Positions 7,798 to 15,779 of a DNA stretch of 64,000 nt are shown here, piece by piece. This DNA is from DASQZT01 sp963728965 (lineage in GTDB: Bacteria; Acidobacteriota; Terriglobia; Bryobacterales; Bryobacteraceae), in NCBI GenBank assembly GCA_963728965.1, contig CAVSMH010000006.1, forward strand, positions 1,798,001 through 1,862,000, given 5' to 3'. The position numbers and the translations under genes are program-made. Below the pieces are notes generated by a model. It searched no databases. It saw only the letters and a list, made by a program, of their open reading frames with translations, and was not told the DNA's origin. Each line of letters opens with the position of its first letter. The stretch's first letter is position 1.

Positions 7798-8787
7798 ATG
7801 CAACTGTCTGCCGGGACCGCGTTTCGCGTGACGGCGACGCTCCTGTGCGCGTCGCTGCTGCCGGCCGTCGAGCCGGTCCGCCTGATCTTCGACACGGATA
7901 TGGGTAACGACGTGGATGACGCTCTGGCCCTGGCGATCATTCATTCCTTCGAGTCCCGGGGCGAAGCCCGGCTGCTGGCGGTGACGGTCACCAAGGACAA
8001 CCGCTTCGCCGCGCCCTTCATCGATATCGTGGATACCTTCTACGGGCGCGCCGGGATCCCGATCGGCGTGGTGAAGAACGGTAAGACTCCCGAAGACAGC
8101 CCCATGATCCGCGTGCCCTCCGAGCGCAGGAAGCCTGACGGGTCGTTTGTCTACCCGCATCGTCTCACCGACGGCACGAACGCTCCCGACTCGGTAACGG
8201 TGCTGCGACGGGCGCTGGCCGCCGAACCCGACGGCTCCGTGGTGATAGTGCAGGTGGGCTTCTCCACCAACCTGGCCCGGCTGCTCGCCGCCGACCCGGC
8301 CCTGGTGGCGCGGAAGGTCCGCCTGCTGAGCGCCATGGCCGGCGCCTTCCCGAGCGGCAACCCGGAATACAACGTGAAGACCGACATCCCTTCGGCACGC
8401 AAGGTGTTCGACGAGTGGCCTTCGCCGATCGTGTTCAGCGGCTTCGAAATCGGCGAGGCGCTGCTGTTTCCTGCCAAAGCCATCGAGAACGACTTCGCGT
8501 GGACCCCCGAGCATCCGGTGGCCGACGCCTACCGCAACTACAAGCGCATGCCCTACGACCGCCCCACCTGGGACCTCACCGCGGTCCTCTATGCCATACG
8601 CCCCGGCCACGACTACTTCGAGCTCTCGGCTGCCGGGCGAGTGACGGTAGACGACCAGGGCCAAACCCATTTCACCGCCGCTGAGGGCGGCAAACACCGC
8701 TATCTGATCCTTGGCCCGGCGCAAAAGGCGCGCACTCTGGAATCGTTGATCCTGCTGGCCAGCGAACCGCGCCAGGCGCCGCGCTAG
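7798..8787 (+). CDS. Exported nucleoside hydrolase family protein
   Basis: A 329-aa protein with an N-terminal signal-peptide-like segment (residues 1-22, hydrophobic core followed by PAVEPV). It then has the calcium-binding signature LIFDTDMGNDVDDALAL of inosine/uridine-preferring nucleoside hydrolases. The family hydrolyses the N-glycosidic bond of nucleosides. The secreted form suggests periplasmic salvage or another ribosyl-containing substrate. The C-terminal part (AGRVTVDDQGQTHF) forms a small extra beta region often seen in bacterial secreted members. It lies 63 nt after the PLP gene and has its own -10 element, so it is probably a separate unit. Confidence 0.88.
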   Translation: MQLSAGTAFRVTATLLCASLLPAVEPVRLIFDTDMGNDVDDALALAIIHSFESRGEARLLAVTVTKDNRFAAPFIDIVDTFYGRAGIPIGVVKNGKTPEDSPMIRVPSERRKPDGSFVYPHRLTDGTNAPDSVTVLRRALAAEPDGSVVIVQVGFSTNLARLLAADPALVARKVRLLSAMAGAFPSGNPEYNVKTDIPSARKVFDEWPSPIVFSGFEIGEALLFPAKAIENDFAWTPEHPVADAYRNYKRMPYDRPTWDLTAVLYAIRPGHDYFELSAAGRVTVDDQGQTHFTAAEGGKHRYLILGPAQKARTLESLILLASEPRQAPR

Positions 8788-8834
8788 CAGGGATGTCGGG
8801 CGGCGACAGGCGGGCGAAGCGGACCGGACGACGG

Positions 8835-10337
8835 TCAGCGCGCCGGCATCTGCTGATCGTACTCGCCGATCTTGCCGGTGGCCGCAAGCCGCGACTGGAT
8901 ATGCCCGACGATCTCATAGAGCTCGTCGCGCGACGTCCGCGCTTCGGCCACTACCACCAGGGAGGGCTTGTTGGAGGAGGCGCGCACGAGGCCCCAGCTA
9001 TCGTCATCCAAGGCGAACCGGATGCCATTGACCGTGATCAGTTCGCGGATCGTACGTCCGGCGATGGTGCGATGAGCGGCGTAGTCGTCCTGATACTGCC
9101 TGGTGATCTCGTCCACCACCTGGTATTTCTCGCCATCGGCGCAGAACACGCCCAGGGTGGGTGATTGCCAGCTCCGCGGCAGATGGTCAATGCGATCGGA
9201 CAGGGTTTCGCTGCCCTGGCTGAGAAACCGCAGAACATAGACGGCCGAGAGCAGGGCGTCGTCATAACCGCGTCCGAACGGCGCATTGAAGAACCAGTGG
9301 CCGCTCTTCTCAAATCCGGCGAGCGCGTTGGCCTCCGCCACTTTCGCTTTGATGTAGGAGTGGCCGGTCTTCCAGGTGACGATGGCCGTCCGGTTGGCCT
9401 TCAGCACGGGATCGTCGTAGAACAGCCCGGTGCTCTTCACATCGATGACGATGCTCCTACCGGGTTCCTGCTGCGACAACCATCGGGCCAGCAGCAGCCC
9501 CAATTTGTCGGAGAAGACCTCCCGGCCGCGGTCGTCGACAACTCCGATCCGGTCCCCGTCGCCATCGATGCCGATTCCGATGTCGGCTCCCGCTTGAACC
9601 ACGGCGTGGCTGATGCCGTGGAGGAAGGCGAGGTCTTCCGGATTCGGATTGTGGTTGGGAAACGTCCAGTCGGGGGTGCAGTCCACCTGGATGACTTCAC
9701 ATCCGAGGCGGGCCAGCACGCTGGGCGCGAAGCGTCCGGCGGTCCCGTTTCCGGCCGCGATCACTACCTTTAGTGGGCGGCGGAGCGGCTCCCCTTTGAG
9801 CAGATCGTCCGAATAGTGTTCGAACAGATCGTCGATGGCCCGGTACTCGCCACGGCCGCTCGGGAAACGGCCGGCCAGGACCGCGTCCCTGAACTTCTGG
9901 ATGCCCTCGGGTCCAAACGTGGCGGACAGGCCGCTGGCCAGTTTCAGGCCGCACCACCCGTTCTCGTTGTGGCTGGCCGTCACCATGGCGGCTCCCTTCA
10001 CGCCGAACTCGTGTTGCGCGAAGTACACCATGGGGGTGAGCGCCAGGCCGATATCGATGACTTCGATGCCCGTGGAAAGCAGGCCGACGGTAAGTGACCG
10101 GCACAACTCCTGGCTGTACTGGCGGAAATCGTGACCGACCACGACGCGCGATTCCCGATATTGTTCCCGCAGCAGGGTCCCATAGGCTTTCCCCAGCACG
10201 ACGAAGCCATTGGGGTTGATCTCTTTCCCCAGGATCCAGCGGACATCGTACTCTCGAAATCCATTCGGGGTGATGAGGGTTCGCTCGAAATACTGATAGG
10301 AGTTGAACGGAACTTCTTCCGATAGCGTCCAGCGCAT
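8835..10337 (-). CDS. Phosphohexomutase (phosphomannomutase/phosphoglucomutase family)
   Basis: A 500-aa alpha-D-phosphohexomutase. The start ATG at 10337 has an excellent GGAGGA 4 nt upstream; an in-frame extension to 10469 lacks one and is rejected. The phosphoserine loop TASHNENGW (Ser122), the magnesium loop GIDGDGDR (258-263) and the sugar-binding FEKSGHW motif are intact, and all four domains fit the length. Family members interconvert hexose 1- and 6-phosphates for cell-envelope polysaccharide precursors. The exact sugar (Man or Glc) is not decided by sequence. It is transcribed convergently with the nucleoside hydrolase gene and divergently from the M48 protease gene. Confidence 0.94.
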   Translation of the reverse strand: MRWTLSEEVPFNSYQYFERTLITPNGFREYDVRWILGKEINPNGFVVLGKAYGTLLREQYRESRVVVGHDFRQYSQELCRSLTVGLLSTGIEVIDIGLALTPMVYFAQHEFGVKGAAMVTASHNENGWCGLKLASGLSATFGPEGIQKFRDAVLAGRFPSGRGEYRAIDDLFEHYSDDLLKGEPLRRPLKVVIAAGNGTAGRFAPSVLARLGCEVIQVDCTPDWTFPNHNPNPEDLAFLHGISHAVVQAGADIGIGIDGDGDRIGVVDDRGREVFSDKLGLLLARWLSQQEPGRSIVIDVKSTGLFYDDPVLKANRTAIVTWKTGHSYIKAKVAEANALAGFEKSGHWFFNAPFGRGYDDALLSAVYVLRFLSQGSETLSDRIDHLPRSWQSPTLGVFCADGEKYQVVDEITRQYQDDYAAHRTIAGRTIRELITVNGIRFALDDDSWGLVRASSNKPSLVVVAEARTSRDELYEIVGHIQSRLAATGKIGEYDQQMPAR

Positions 10338-10733
10338 TATTCCTCCGCAATCATGATGTGACACAGTTTCCCGATACGTACGGAATTCCCGGTGCGACAT
10401 CAGCCGCGGCGCGCGCCGTGCTGCCGCAGGCTTCACGATCGCCCCGAGTTTCCGGGGAAAGGCCGCCACTCCGGGCCTGCACGCGTCAGTTGCCGCTCAC
10501 GACGGATTGACAGTTCATCCTAGCATCCTGACTGCCGGGATGGCGGCCGCAAACCGCTCCGGATGCCCCGTATCCATCGGCCCGCGGGGCGCGCCCGCCG
10601 GCGGGTTCGTATGCCGCGAAACGAGGGGCGGGAAGACGGAGCGTGCGTTTCAATTCTCACCATGTTTGCGCCGGGTATGTACCTGTGGCATATAATGCAT
10701 ACGTCAGTTGCTTCGAGAGCCCGGGACCGAATC
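10338..10733. other. Divergent intergenic region (phosphohexomutase / M48 protease)
   Basis: A 396-bp region without a supported gene. It contains the plus-strand promoter described at 10666-10696. The minus-strand Shine-Dalgarno of the phosphohexomutase lies at its left edge. Open frames that run through it are N-terminal extensions of the flanking genes without start signals. Confidence 0.5.
10666..10696 (+). promoter_or_regulatory. Candidate sigma-70 promoter of the M48 protease gene
   Basis: The -35 TTGCGC (10666-10671) and a perfect -10 TATAAT (10691-10696) are separated by 19 nt, slightly longer than the optimum. The predicted transcription start is near 10703, about 31 nt before the ATG at 10734. 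The surrounding sequence is GC-rich, so the TATAAT stands out. Confidence 0.45.
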
Positions 10734-11711
10734 ATGAAACGCTTCCTCCGCATAGGGCTGGCCGTCCTTCTTCTGTTTCCGGCCGCGTATGGCAAGGATA
10801 AGGCGAAGAAGAAGGGCCCGGACGATATCGGCAACAGCGACGTCGGCAAAGGCGTCAACTTCTATTCCATCGAAAAAGAGATTGCGCTCGGTAAGCAGAT
10901 GGCGCAGGAAGTGGAGCGCGAGGCGCGGCTGGTGAGCGACCCCGCCGTGACCGAGTATGTCAACCGGCTGGGCCAGAACCTGGTGCGCAATTCCGACGCG
11001 AAGGTGCCCTTCACCATCAAGGTAATCGATTCCGACGAGGTGAACGCATTCGCCCTGCCGGGCGGGTTCATGTTCGTGAACACCGGGCTGATCCTGAAGG
11101 CCGACAGCGAGGCCGAACTGGCCGGGGTGCTGGCCCACGAAATTGCCCATGTGGCGGCGCGGCACGGCACCAAGCAGGCCACCCGCGGGCAGCTCATCAA
11201 CTATGCCAGCATTCCGCTGATCTTTATGGGCGGCTGGGCCGGCTACGCGATCCGCCAGGCCGCGGGCCTCGCCATCCCGATGGGATTCCTGCAATTTTCG
11301 CGGGGCATGGAGGCACAGGCCGATCAACTGGGGCTGGAGTATCTCTACAAGACCGGTTACGACCCGCTCGCGTTCGTCGATTTTTTCGAGCGGATTGAAA
11401 CTATCGAGAAGAAAAAGCCCGGCGTGGTGGCCAAGGTCTTTTCCACCCATCCCATGACCGCGGACCGCATCAAGAAAGCCCAAAAAGAGATTCAGGACGA
11501 CCTGAAGCCGCTGCCGGAATACGTGATGGACACGTCCGAATTCCACGATGTGCGGGACCGGCTGGCGATGATCGAGCGCCGGCGCAAGGGCGGCCTGCAA
11601 AACGACAGTTGGCCCACTCTGAAGCGGCGCACCCCGGTGAACGGCGATCCGAACGGGGACGGGACCGACGACGACCGCCCCACCCTGAAGCGTCGCGACA
11701 ATTTCAACTGA
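10734..11711 (+). CDS. M48-family metalloprotease with charged PTLKRR tail
   Basis: A 325-aa secreted or periplasmic zinc protease. Residues 1-20 form a signal peptide. The conserved N-terminal block GVNFYSIEKEIALGKQMA precedes HEIAH (135-139) with the following xxARHG. A downstream GMEAQAD supplies the third zinc ligand. This is the BepA/YfgC-Oma1-like M48 type, thought to act in envelope protein quality control. A hydrophobic segment (SIPLIFMGGWAGYAIRQ) follows the zinc site. The last ~40 residues are a hydrophilic tail with two PTLKRR motifs. A close paralogue with the same tail lies at 60395-61345. It is followed after 34 nt by a CDF exporter on the same strand. Confidence 0.93.
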   Translation: MKRFLRIGLAVLLLFPAAYGKDKAKKKGPDDIGNSDVGKGVNFYSIEKEIALGKQMAQEVEREARLVSDPAVTEYVNRLGQNLVRNSDAKVPFTIKVIDSDEVNAFALPGGFMFVNTGLILKADSEAELAGVLAHEIAHVAARHGTKQATRGQLINYASIPLIFMGGWAGYAIRQAAGLAIPMGFLQFSRGMEAQADQLGLEYLYKTGYDPLAFVDFFERIETIEKKKPGVVAKVFSTHPMTADRIKKAQKEIQDDLKPLPEYVMDTSEFHDVRDRLAMIERRRKGGLQNDSWPTLKRRTPVNGDPNGDGTDDDRPTLKRRDNFN

Positions 11712-11745
11712 CCGGCTTGGCGTGCGGGTGGTAGGCTGAAGGGGA

Positions 11746-12642
11746 GTGTCTGCGGTTCGCGCCAAAGAGGATCGCGAGAAACAGTCCGCTGCGCTGACTT
11801 CGCTCCTCGCCGCCGTTGGGCTTACGGCGATCAAACTGGTCGTCGGAATTCTCACCGGAAGCCTTGGCATTCTGGCGGAGGCGGCTCACTCGGGCCTGGA
11901 CCTGGTGGCGGCTGTGATGACTTTCCTGGCGGTGCGCTTCTCCGGACGGCCGCCCGACCACTCCCACCTGTACGGTCACGGCAAGATCGAGAACCTGTCG
12001 GCCCTGTTTGAAACGCTGCTGCTGCTGGCGACGTGCGCGTGGATCGTGCAGGAAGCGGTGCACCGGTTGGCGGCGCACCGCGGGGACGTCGAGGTCAACT
12101 GGTGGTCGTTCGGCGTCATGGCGGCATCCATCGTGATCGATGCGTCGCGTTCGCGGGTGCTGTCCCGCGCGGCCAAAAAGTACAACAGCCAAGCCCTCGA
12201 AGCGGACGCGCTCCACTTCCAGACGGACATCTGGAGCTCCACGGTGGTGATTCTGGGGCTGGCGGCGGTGAAGGCCGCGGAGTGGTGGCCGCGGTTGGGC
12301 TTCCTGCGCAGCGGCGACGCCGTGGCAGCCCTGGGGGTGTCCGCGGTGGTGGTCTGGGTGTCGGTGCGGCTGGGCCGGCGCACGATCGACGCCCTGCTGG
12401 ATACGGCGCCGGCGGGTATGGAGGAGCGCATCGCCGCGGCGGTGGAAGCCGTGCCCGGCGTGCGCAACTGCCACCAGGTCCGCCTGCGCTACTCCGGCCC
12501 GGCCCTGTTTATCGACCTGCACGTGCTGGTGGACGGGAGCCAGACCCTCGCCCAGGCCCATCACCTGACGGATCTGATCGAGGGAGCCATCCACACCATT
12601 GCGCCCGCGGCCGATGTGACCGTTCACCCCGAGCCGGATTGA
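11746..12642 (+). CDS. Cation diffusion facilitator (CDF) metal-ion transporter
   Basis: A 298-aa inner-membrane protein with six predicted helices and a C-terminal cytosolic ferredoxin-like domain (from ~residue 205). The helix II metal site reads AEAAHSGLDLVAA (HxxxD), and helix V ALHFQTDIWSS carries the second HxxxD pair; together they suggest a zinc-type tetrahedral site. PPDHSHLYGHGKIEN is the family loop. It exports divalent cations in exchange for protons. The start is GTG at 11746 with GAAGGGG almost adjacent, so the exact start is uncertain. Its position 34 nt behind the M48 gene suggests co-transcription. A second, different CDF gene lies at 62761-63696. Confidence 0.93.
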   Translation: MSAVRAKEDREKQSAALTSLLAAVGLTAIKLVVGILTGSLGILAEAAHSGLDLVAAVMTFLAVRFSGRPPDHSHLYGHGKIENLSALFETLLLLATCAWIVQEAVHRLAAHRGDVEVNWWSFGVMAASIVIDASRSRVLSRAAKKYNSQALEADALHFQTDIWSSTVVILGLAAVKAAEWWPRLGFLRSGDAVAALGVSAVVVWVSVRLGRRTIDALLDTAPAGMEERIAAAVEAVPGVRNCHQVRLRYSGPALFIDLHVLVDGSQTLAQAHHLTDLIEGAIHTIAPAADVTVHPEPD

Positions 12643-12648
12643 GCTCGA

Positions 12649-13314
12649 TTGCGTCGGCCGTGCCGTGTGGTGTGTACTGCAAGAGTGAGGCTCCTGCTGC
12701 TGGGGACGATGCTCTGCGCCGTAATGGGCTTTGCACAGCAATATGAAATCGGGGCCACGATCGGATACGGCATATACCGCGACGTGAGCGTGAACTCCGC
12801 GGCCGGCACCGCGACCGCCGGCATCCGCAACCGCTTCACCGCGGGTGCCGTGGTCTGCGAGAATCTCTACGATCATGTCTCGGGCGAAATACGCTATCTC
12901 TACCAGGATGGCGACCCGTTCCTTGCGGCGGGCAACCAGCGCGGAAACATCCAGGGCCAGTCCCACGCGTTCACCTACGACCTGCTCTTCCACCTGCGCG
13001 ACCGCGACGAGAGACTGCGGCCGTACGTGGCGTTGGGAATGGGCGCGAAATACTATCGCACGACCGGTCCGGAGCCCCGCCCCCAGCCCGCACCGGAGAT
13101 CGCCGTGCTGTCCGAGGTGAACCAGTGGCGACTGCTGGTGGATTGGGGTGTGGGGGTAAAGTACCGGGTTCAGCGACACGTCATCCTGCGAGCCGACTTC
13201 CGGCAGGGCATCACGCCGTTTCCCAAAAGGCTGTTCGTACCGGCCGATGGGGCCACGGATCGCGGACTGTTTCAGATGTTCACGCCGATGGTCGGCATAT
13301 CGTACGCGTTTTAG
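12649..13314 (+). CDS. Outer-membrane beta-barrel protein (small porin-like)
   Basis: Up to 221 aa. A signal peptide ends near GFAQQ. The mature part alternates short amphipathic strands rich in Tyr, Gly and Arg (e.g. GEIRYLYQDGD, RLRPYVALGMGAKYY), with a C-terminal Phe (MVGISYAF) as expected for BAM-inserted barrels of about eight strands. The listed start is TTG at 12649, 6 nt after the CDF stop. GTG at 12685 would give a more compact signal peptide and may be the true start. No enzymatic signature is present, and a structural role is the safest inference. Confidence 0.75.
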   Translation: MRRPCRVVCTARVRLLLLGTMLCAVMGFAQQYEIGATIGYGIYRDVSVNSAAGTATAGIRNRFTAGAVVCENLYDHVSGEIRYLYQDGDPFLAAGNQRGNIQGQSHAFTYDLLFHLRDRDERLRPYVALGMGAKYYRTTGPEPRPQPAPEIAVLSEVNQWRLLVDWGVGVKYRVQRHVILRADFRQGITPFPKRLFVPADGATDRGLFQMFTPMVGISYAF

Positions 13315-13330
13315 GAAGCGCGCGCGCCCC

Positions 13331-14065
13331 TTACATATACATGCCGCCGTTCACCGCCAGGATGTGCCCGGTAATATAGGCGGCATCGTCGCTGACGAGG
13401 AACTTGACGGCGCCGGCGATGTCTTCCGGCTGGCCCATGCGGCCCATCGGCACCGAAGCGAGAATCTTCTGCTTCACCTCTTCGGGCAGCACCGCGGTCA
13501 TGTCGGTAGCGATGTAACCCGGCGCGACGGCATTCACGGTAACACCGCGGCTGGCGATTTCCTGGGCCAGGGCCTTGGTCAGGCCGATGAGCCCCGCCTT
13601 CGACGCCGCGTAGTTGGCCTGACCGGGGCTGCCCGCCTGGCCCACCACCGATGCGATATTGACGATGCGGCCCCAGCGATTGCGCATCATGCCCGGCATC
13701 ACCAGCTGCGTGCAATGGAACGCTCCGTGGAGATTGATCTTCAACACCAGATCCCAATCGGTCTGTTTCATCCGCATGGCCAGCCCGTCACGCGTGATTC
13801 CGGCGTTGTTGACCAGAACATCGATGCGGCCCTTCTCCTTGAGGACCTGGCCGAAGACTTCCTTGATGGATTCGGGGGAACTGACGTCGAGATTCATGGT
13901 GACCGCCTCACCACCGGAGGCGCGGATCTCCTCGGCCACCTTCTCGTTGTTCTCGATTTCGGGCGAGGCCACCACGATGCCGAATCCCGCCCGGGATAGC
14001 GTCAATGCGATCACACGGCCGATGCCGCGGCTGGCACCCGTAACGAACGCGACTCGATCGGACAA
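13331..14065 (-). CDS. fabG: 3-oxoacyl-[acyl-carrier-protein] reductase (FabG-type SDR)
   Basis: A 244-aa short-chain dehydrogenase. The start is TTG at 14065, 6 nt behind GAGGAG on the minus strand; the in-frame ATG at 14101 lies upstream of this site. The NADP loop TGASRGIG, NNAG, the catalytic Ser139 of NIAS and YxxxK (Tyr152, Lys156) are all present. ALAQEIASRGVTVNAVAPG and the C-terminal NGGMYM are typical of FabG. It would reduce beta-ketoacyl-ACP in type II fatty-acid synthesis. No other fab genes are adjacent, so a general SDR role cannot be excluded. It is divergent from ubiD, with 45 bp between them. Confidence 0.9.
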   Translation of the reverse strand: MSDRVAFVTGASRGIGRVIALTLSRAGFGIVVASPEIENNEKVAEEIRASGGEAVTMNLDVSSPESIKEVFGQVLKEKGRIDVLVNNAGITRDGLAMRMKQTDWDLVLKINLHGAFHCTQLVMPGMMRNRWGRIVNIASVVGQAGSPGQANYAASKAGLIGLTKALAQEIASRGVTVNAVAPGYIATDMTAVLPEEVKQKILASVPMGRMGQPEDIAGAVKFLVSDDAAYITGHILAVNGGMYM

Positions 14066-14110
14066 TTTTTTCTCCTCAGGATGTACCGGTATTAAATACA
14101 ATCATAACTT
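14066..14110. promoter_or_regulatory. Shared divergent promoter region of fabG and ubiD
   Basis: Only 45 bp separate the two start codons, and the middle is AT-rich. On the plus strand TACAAT (14097-14102) lies 8 nt before the ubiD ATG, which has no Shine-Dalgarno, pointing to a leaderless ubiD mRNA. On the minus strand the fabG GAGGAG lies in the same region. No good -35 is evident in either direction. Confidence 0.4.
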
Positions 14111-15556
14111 ATGGCCTATCGCGACCTTCGCGAATTTCTGCGCGCCCTGGAAGAAGGCGGCGAGTTGAAACGGATCACCTGCGAGGTGGATCCGATCCTG
14201 GAGATTACGGAGTTCGCGGACCGCGCCGTGAAACAGGGCGGCCCGGCCTTGTTTTTTGAAAAGCCGACGGGTTATCGCATTCCGGTGCTGATCAACGCGT
14301 TCGCGTCCATGCGGAAGATGGAGATCGCACTCGAGGTGGACTCGGTGGAGGAGGTCGCCCGGCGCATCGTGGAGTTGCTGGAGATGCGGATGCCCGCGGG
14401 CCTCCTCGGTAAGATCAAGATGCTACCGAAGCTGGCGGAGATGGGCGGCTTCTTTCCGAAAACCGTGTCGAAGGGGGCCTGCCAGGAAGTGGTGCGCACC
14501 GAAGGATTCTCGCTGCTGGACTATCCCGTGCTGCAGTGCTGGCCGGAAGACGGTGGCCGGTTTATCACCCTGCCGCTGGTGTTTTCGCAAAACCCGGACA
14601 CGGGAAAACGGAATTGCGGCATGTACCGGATGCAGGTGTTCGACGACCGCACCGCGGGCATGCACTGGCAGACCCACAAACAGGGCGCCGAACACTACCG
14701 GCGCATGGGACATCACGGCCGCAGGCGCATGGACGTGGCGGTGGCGATCGGCGCGGACCCAGCGACCATGTACTCGTCGATTCTGCCTCTGCCGCCGGAT
14801 CTCGATGAAATGGTGATCGCGGGCTTTTTGCGGCAGAGCCCGGTGGAGATGGTGAAGTGCCGGACGTCGGACCTGGAGGTGCCGGCGAACGCGGAAATCG
14901 TGCTCGAAGGCTACGTGGAATTGGGCGAATTGCGTACCGAGGGCCCGTTCGGCGATCATACCGGATTTTACTCGCTGGCCGACGAGTACCCGGTGTTTCA
15001 CGTCAGGTGCGTCACCCAGCGCGCGGATCCGATCTATACAGCGACGATCGTCGGCCCGCCGCCCATGGAGGACTACTACATGGGCAAAGCGATCGAGCGA
15101 ATTTTCCTGCCGCTGATGCGGCTGCAACTGCCCGAGGTGCGGGACATCGCTATGCCGCCCGAAGGGGTGTTTCACAACCTGATTCTGGTCGCGATCCGCA
15201 AATCCTATCCCGGCCACGCCCGCAAGGTGATGCATGCGATCTGGGGAACGGGCCAGGCGATGTTTTCGAAATGCATCGTGGTAGTGGACGAGGACGTGGA
15301 TGTGCAGAACTATGCCGAAGTGGTCTGGAAGGCGCTCAACAATATCGATCCGCAGCGCGACATCGAGTTCGTATTGGGACCGGTGGACTCGCTGGACCAC
15401 TCCAGCCGGCTGCCGGACTACGGATCGAAGATGGGGATTGATGCGACGCGCAAGTGGCCGAGGGAAGGCTTTACGCGACCATGGCCGGGAGTCATCGAAA
15501 TGTCGGCCGACGTGAAGCGGCGGGTGGATGAGTTGTGGAAGTCCGCGGGGCTCTAG
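14111..15556 (+). CDS. UbiD-family prenylated-FMN decarboxylase
   Basis: A 481-aa protein of the UbiD (3-polyprenyl-4-hydroxybenzoate decarboxylase) family, matching its usual length. Characteristic segments include YRDLREFLRALEEGGEL at the N-terminus, the central TEGPFGDHTGFYS with acidic catalytic residues, PPPMEDYYMGKAIERIF, and the C-terminal GIDATRKWPREGF. The family uses prenylated FMN, made by UbiX-type enzymes, to decarboxylate aromatic or unsaturated acids. In this lineage the likely pathway is quinone synthesis (menaquinone or ubiquinone), but fermentative or aromatic-acid paralogues look similar. No ubiX is visible in the window. Gene start and probable leaderless transcription are described with the divergent promoter. 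Confidence 0.9.
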   Translation: MAYRDLREFLRALEEGGELKRITCEVDPILEITEFADRAVKQGGPALFFEKPTGYRIPVLINAFASMRKMEIALEVDSVEEVARRIVELLEMRMPAGLLGKIKMLPKLAEMGGFFPKTVSKGACQEVVRTEGFSLLDYPVLQCWPEDGGRFITLPLVFSQNPDTGKRNCGMYRMQVFDDRTAGMHWQTHKQGAEHYRRMGHHGRRRMDVAVAIGADPATMYSSILPLPPDLDEMVIAGFLRQSPVEMVKCRTSDLEVPANAEIVLEGYVELGELRTEGPFGDHTGFYSLADEYPVFHVRCVTQRADPIYTATIVGPPPMEDYYMGKAIERIFLPLMRLQLPEVRDIAMPPEGVFHNLILVAIRKSYPGHARKVMHAIWGTGQAMFSKCIVVVDEDVDVQNYAEVVWKALNNIDPQRDIEFVLGPVDSLDHSSRLPDYGSKMGIDATRKWPREGFTRPWPGVIEMSADVKRRVDELWKSAGL

Positions 15557-15584
15557 GCGGCGCCGATGGGCAAGGGGGAGCGAT

Positions 15585-15613
15585 TTGCCGCGCTTCGGCC
15601 TGCTTGATACGAT
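15585..15613 (+). promoter_or_regulatory. Candidate promoter of the tRNA-His gene
   Basis: The -35-like TTGCCG (15585-15590) and -10-like TACGAT (15608-15613) are separated by exactly 17 nt and lie 20 nt before the tRNA 5' end. Both hexamers match the consensus at four of six positions. Confidence 0.4.
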
Positions 15614-15633
15614 AGAGGCGTCGATTCCCTCAT

Positions 15634-15710
15634 GGTGGGTGTAGCTCAGTTGGTAGAGCGCTGGATTGTGGTTCCAGTGGCCGAGGGTTCAAATCCCTCC
15701 ACCCACCCCA
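15634..15710 (+). tRNA. tRNA-His (anticodon GTG)
   Basis: A complete cloverleaf can be drawn. The acceptor GTGGGTG (15635-15641) pairs with CACCCAC (15700-15706). The D arm is GCTC/GAGC. The anticodon stem CTGGA/TCCAG has loop TTGTGGT, anticodon GTG. The T arm is GAGGG-TTCAAAT-CCCTC. An extra G at 15634 supplies the encoded G-1 opposite discriminator C73, the identity element of tRNA-His, and CCA is encoded (15708-15710). Confidence 0.97.
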
Positions 15711-15779
15711 CGCGTTCCGTTCAACCGGTCGCGAGCGTTAGCGAGGCGGCGATTTTGAAAATTGGACGGCGCCCGGACC

